Assembly: GCA_964528315.1 (NCBI GenBank)
Contig: CAZGRO010000001.1
Span: 1-64,000 of the forward strand
DNA length: 64,000 nt
Source of the DNA: JALHTG01 sp964528315
Lineage (GTDB): Archaea; Thermoproteota; Bathyarchaeia; 40CM-2-53-6; JALHTG01
Direction: 5' to 3'
The notes under the pieces were generated by a model, which had not been told where the DNA came from, ran no database searches, and saw only the letters and a program-made list of their open reading frames with translations. Both the position numbers and the translations under genes were made by a program. Shown here piece by piece: positions 60,945-64,000 of this stretch (position 1 is its first letter; the number at the start of each line of letters is the position of its first letter).

Positions 60945-61738
60945 CCATCATAGGCGGCTCCGGAGGAATGGGCCGTCTCCTGGCGAGAATCTTCTCGAAA
61001 CAGAATTATCGCGTTATCATTCTCGGCAGGAATAGAACGAAACTGCGGAAGATAGCTGCAAGAATCCATGTCCAAACTGGGGATTTTCACGATCTACGTA
61101 ACGCAAAAGTTGTATTGGTATCTGTGCCGATAGAGAGCACGGTTGACGTGTGTGCAAATGCACTGCGACACATGGCAGAAGATTCGCTTCTCATAGACAT
61201 TTCTTCGGTAAAAATGGGTGTTGCAGACAGGATCAAAGAACTTGTCCCAACTCGCATCGAATATCTGAGTCTCCACCCTCTGTTTGGCCCAACCACCAAA
61301 ACCACCAAAGGCAGAGGCATCGTCGCAGTCTGTACAAAACCAGGCCCTCTCTCTGACAGCATGATATCATTCCTTCGCTATCTAGGATTCAATGTTGGAG
61401 TCATGTCCGCTGAAGAACACGACAGGATCATGGCCGTCTTTCAAGTCACGCATCACTACGCATTCCTTGTGCTGGGGCTAGAACTCGCGAAGATAATACG
61501 TCGGAACCCGAAAGCCTGGAATTTCCTGCCCAGATCTCTGAAAAACACAATACGACAACTTCACTCAATGAACAACATCATCGAAACCGTGTTTGCGATA
61601 CAGAGACACAACCCATGCGGAGCACTAGCCAGACGAATGTTCGCTGCATCTGCATCTAAAATGGTAACCATGAGTGATAGTACCGTATCAGAGATCAAGA
61701 AAGCCATGATTGCCATCAAGGCCATCCAGCCACAATGA
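60866..61738 (+). CDS. tyrA: Prephenate dehydrogenase
   Basis: 290 residues if started at TTG 60866. The Rossmann fold begins STIAIIGGSGGMGRLLARIF; SLHPLFGPTTKTTKGR is the substrate segment. No ATG, GTG or TTG lies between 60866 and the domain start, so the frame overlaps pheA by 79 bases. Possible readings: a real 31-residue extension, a non-canonical start near 60940, or a frameshift that separates a pheA-tyrA fusion. Confidence 0.85.
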   Translation: MPRRSGRTPSENHRSKNPRLLPKSTIAIIGGSGGMGRLLARIFSKQNYRVIILGRNRTKLRKIAARIHVQTGDFHDLRNAKVVLVSVPIESTVDVCANALRHMAEDSLLIDISSVKMGVADRIKELVPTRIEYLSLHPLFGPTTKTTKGRGIVAVCTKPGPLSDSMISFLRYLGFNVGVMSAEEHDRIMAVFQVTHHYAFLVLGLELAKIIRRNPKAWNFLPRSLKNTIRQLHSMNNIIETVFAIQRHNPCGALARRMFAASASKMVTMSDSTVSEIKKAMIAIKAIQPQ

Positions 61739-61905
61739 CGGCAACACCATCCAAGCACGCATTCAACGGAATATGGAGCTAATCTTTGCTGGAATAAGGA
61801 ATCACCGGAATACAGGCGAGTAAGGCCGGGCAACTATTCCCATATGCGAATGTTGACCCAAGACAGTCTATGAACCGGCAGGTCGAGTCTTCGGTTGCTT
61901 TGCCG

Positions 61906-61914
61906 TTTTTATAC
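61906..61914 (+). promoter_or_regulatory. TATA box for the 61950 gene
   Basis: TTTTTATAC; predicted transcript start near 61937, about 13 bases before the TTG. Confidence 0.5.
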
Positions 61915-61949
61915 TGGATCAACATGCTCCGTTTAGGAGACTACGGTTC

Positions 61950-62786
61950 TTGGACAGGAGGCTCGTGAAGATCGGTGTCGGGTTTGCTTTTCAGACTGCG
62001 ATCGTTCACGACCGCAAGATTGCGACCCTGGCAGATCTGTACTCTGGGTTGAGCTGGGAAGACATACGACAGACACATGATCAACTCATAGCGTCCCCGA
62101 TTCATCACGATAGAGAGGTCGCCATTTGGCTGGCAACTGCGCTTGAGCCGAGCCCATCGTCCATCGATCCAAAACGTCTGGTGACGGAGATGAGGGAGAT
62201 GGAGTTCATACTCTATGCTCTGATGAACAAGGTTGGAGAGACCAAGCCCGTGATGAACGATTGGATGAACTATATTGCCAATGCAGCCGAAAGCCTGGCA
62301 GACGGCTTCTGGATCGATACAAGAATCTTGTTGAGTCAAGCTCTCGATATCTCTCAATCTGCCCAAATCGAAGAACTGAAGGCGCATCCTGGTCTCCGGT
62401 ACGAACTCGATGTTCTTCAGAAAGCTACTGCAGCCTATTTCCTAGAGATGGGCAAGTACCCGCTGAAGTTGACAATTCCTGAAAGCAGAGTTGAATCAGT
62501 CTTGAAGCTGCAACAGGTCATGCTGAGCTTAATGACGGTCAGGCGCCGTGAAAAGAGACAGACCCGTGAACCAGTAGTTGCAGATGCCATCCGTAGATTA
62601 GAGACAGTCATACGATTTCTGATGAACAAGGACAAGACGCTTGACGATGTTCTCCGGGAAGCAAGGCTTGCTCTCCAGTATCTAGACGCGAAGGAGAAGG
62701 AGATCACAGACAGCGAGAAGCAGACGCTTATTTGTGAGTGCAGAAAACAGCTTGGACAAATCATCGGAACGAACGTTCCCCAATGA
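61950..62786 (+). CDS. Uncharacterised mostly helical protein
   Basis: 278 residues, TTG start at 61950 supported by the TATA box at 61906-61914. No signal peptide or membrane helix. Mostly alpha-helical with charged C-terminal helices (RLALQYLDAKEKEITDSEKQ). No family recognised. It is not part of the aromatic operon, which ends about 210 bases upstream. Confidence 0.65.
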   Translation: MDRRLVKIGVGFAFQTAIVHDRKIATLADLYSGLSWEDIRQTHDQLIASPIHHDREVAIWLATALEPSPSSIDPKRLVTEMREMEFILYALMNKVGETKPVMNDWMNYIANAAESLADGFWIDTRILLSQALDISQSAQIEELKAHPGLRYELDVLQKATAAYFLEMGKYPLKLTIPESRVESVLKLQQVMLSLMTVRRREKRQTREPVVADAIRRLETVIRFLMNKDKTLDDVLREARLALQYLDAKEKEITDSEKQTLICECRKQLGQIIGTNVPQ

Positions 62787-62878
62787 CATTCCTACAAGCG
62801 AATAATCCGAGTGCTTCCAAGAGAAGGATCTTCCAGGTCATACCATTACTCCGCGTCAGACAGGAAGGTATCTGGCGC

Positions 62879-63418
62879 CTATCGCTTTCTCTTGGTCCTG
62901 CGCCTCATCCGATATTCCCTCTTCTCGTGCTTGATTCTTCTGTGTCGAATCAGCAGGCCAACTGCTAACGTTGTGAAAAACAGGAACCCGGCCAGCTCCC
63001 ACACGTAGCTGTGCGGCCTCAAGTCAACATCAATGATCTTGCTGTGCAAAAGCTCCATCTTTTCACCTCTTGAGTTGCTTAGATGCAACGAAACCTCGAT
63101 TGGCCAGATCTCCTGGCCAACACGAGGCTTCAACTGAAATACAACAGTCTGAACCCCCGAGGCTGCATCAAGCTCCACTGTCCTTGTCGCAAGAGCTTGA
63201 GGCGAATATGCTTCTGCCACCTCGACCGACAATATAGTCTGCTGGTCGAACCAGTACTCAATCTCGACTCTCAAGACCAGAACACTATCAGCGCTGTAGG
63301 ATATGTCGCGCATTCTAGCCTCTCCCTTGTTGATTGCGACACAGGGAACAAGACTTGTCAGAGCCAAGAAGGACAAGGCAAAAAAGCATACATGACCGAC
63401 AGAGGAATTTGATTTCAT
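62879..63418 (-). CDS. Exported protein with C-terminal membrane anchor
   Basis: 179 residues: signal peptide (about 1-29), a beta-sandwich-like external domain (VLVLRVEIEYWFDQQTILSVEV; TVVFQLKPRVGQEIWPIEVSL), one membrane helix (about 139-158) and a very basic cytoplasmic tail. Same general plan as the anchored enzymes at 25.7-30.6 kb but without a catalytic domain. Function unknown. Confidence 0.65.
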   Translation of the reverse strand: MKSNSSVGHVCFFALSFLALTSLVPCVAINKGEARMRDISYSADSVLVLRVEIEYWFDQQTILSVEVAEAYSPQALATRTVELDAASGVQTVVFQLKPRVGQEIWPIEVSLHLSNSRGEKMELLHSKIIDVDLRPHSYVWELAGFLFFTTLAVGLLIRHRRIKHEKREYRMRRRTKRKR

Positions 63419-63811
63419 TGCTTTCTCCCGTGGCTCTCAGTTCTGAATTTCGAATTCCTGAATCCCGACGAATGAACTCTCACGGCATCAAACTACCGAA
63501 TTAAGCGTTATGGATCTACCGTGCACACTTGCCAGCAGAAGTCAGATCAATCCACGGAGGCCCTCCGATAGGAATACCTCACGAGTGGGGAGCAGCATTG
63601 TGGTGTTCTTCCTAGCGCACGAGCCATTGGCATGCGGGCTGCGCCAATGTGAACCTTTCTTCTCCGCAACTGTGCTCAACGCCTTGATTCTGTGAAGTCG
63701 AAGTTATGAATCACATGGGGAACAAGCTGCAAAACGTTCTGTTTGTTCTCGACATCTGTTTTTCCGACAAGTCTTATATTCGTTGATCAGCTCACCACGG
63801 TGTGATGTCGT
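63419..63811. other. Intergenic region before the PIG-L-like gene
   Basis: About 390 bases. A TATA box (CTTATATT, 63773-63780) precedes the deacetylase-like gene. Nothing else recognised. Confidence 0.45.
63773..63780 (+). promoter_or_regulatory. TATA box for the PIG-L-like gene
   Basis: CTTATATT with predicted start near 63804; the ATG at 63812 would be nearly leaderless. Confidence 0.5.
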
Positions 63812-64000
63812 ATGTCAAGAAAGAAGCTTAGAATAATGCCTGTCACCGGGCATCCTGCGGACGCTTTTCAGAGATGTGGAGGGGCACTTGCAAAGCACAT
63901 CAAAGCCGGGGACGAAGTGCGTATACTTTCCTTGTCCTATGGCGAACGAGGCGAGGCTGAAGCACTATGGCAGAAAGGAAGTGGCATTGATGAGATAAAA
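63812..64000 (+). CDS. PIG-L/LmbE-family deacetylase-like protein (3' truncated by window end)
   Basis: The first 63 residues are visible. RIMPVTGHPADAFQRCGGAL, then KHIKAGDEVRILSLSYGERGEA, matches the N-terminus of the LmbE/PIG-L zinc deacetylases that act on N-acetylglucosaminyl lipids and sugars. The usual HPDD motif is HPAD: the zinc ligands His and the second Asp are kept, while the first Asp, the usual catalytic base, is Ala. The rest is outside the window. Confidence 0.75.
   Translation, partial: MSRKKLRIMPVTGHPADAFQRCGGALAKHIKAGDEVRILSLSYGERGEAEALWQKGSGIDEIK

Noticed and set aside
1..64000. CRISPR arrays, rRNA genes, integrases
   Set aside because: No regularly spaced repeats, no rRNA-like sequence and no recombinase-like protein were seen.

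Overview
The window comes from an archaeon. It carries TFB, Alba, aIF1, deoxyhypusine synthase, a Cdv/ESCRT-III division cluster, EndoQ, archaeal-type shikimate and mevalonate genes, archaeal TATA boxes, and a CCA-encoding tRNA gene with three bulge-helix-bulge introns. CdvA, CdvB and CdvC together point to the TACK (Thermoproteota) archaea, perhaps near Bathyarchaeia or Nitrososphaeria; that placement is inference. Two 100-N runs are scaffold placeholders. One cuts cdvC and the other cuts an Asp/Glu racemase gene.

Layout. 1-5247: cell-surface block with a GT-C-like membrane protein, a secreted beta-rich protein, a small membrane protein, an exosortase/archaeosortase-fold protein, and a membrane-spanning protein with an external Ig-like part and a cytoplasmic RecA/KaiC-like ATPase. 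A soluble KaiC-like protein faces it. 6325-13416: Alba, then cdvB-cdvA-cdvB(wH)-cdvC-lrp-ftsX-like-ftsE-like-cdvB-cdvA, all on one strand with short gaps or overlaps. 13481-20795: EndoQ, a membrane protein, the three genes of the anhydromevalonate-phosphate branch of the archaeal mevalonate pathway, aIF1, a zinc ribbon, a racemase, TFB. 21152-23776: three-intron tRNA-Gln, deoxyhypusine synthase, pyruvoyl arginine decarboxylase, CoA-pathway PPAT. 23967-24600: a DNA-binding-like protein with three upstream operator-like repeats. 25261-36478: secreted Zn-phospholipase C/nuclease-like protein with a small partner, two membrane-anchored metallophosphoesterases, an Fe3+/polyamine-type ABC importer with an extra surface protein, and an AbrB-like protein. 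36693-43790: AlaX, a four-subunit 2-oxoacid:ferredoxin oxidoreductase, and a three-gene C3-acid cluster. 43876-45495: a type IV (AbiE) toxin-antitoxin pair bounded by two inward-facing copies of one operator/TATA element. 45762-50618: DUF4382 protein, dCTP deaminase-like protein, ArgRS, MFS transporter, a 42-residue desulforedoxin-like protein. 50881-61738: an eleven-gene co-directional run from aspartate kinase and ASADH through the aspartate-semialdehyde shikimate route to chorismate, prephenate dehydratase and prephenate dehydrogenase. The end holds an unknown protein, a membrane-anchored protein and the start of a PIG-L/LmbE-like deacetylase.

The strongest leads are: (1) an FtsE/FtsX-like ABC pair plus an Lrp regulator inside a duplicated Cdv division cluster; (2) the AbiE locus with mirrored operator-promoters, the second aimed antisense into the toxin gene; (3) the archaeosortase-like locus with a transmembrane RecA/KaiC chimera; (4) the tRNA-Gln gene with three introns, each with a fitted bulge-helix-bulge.
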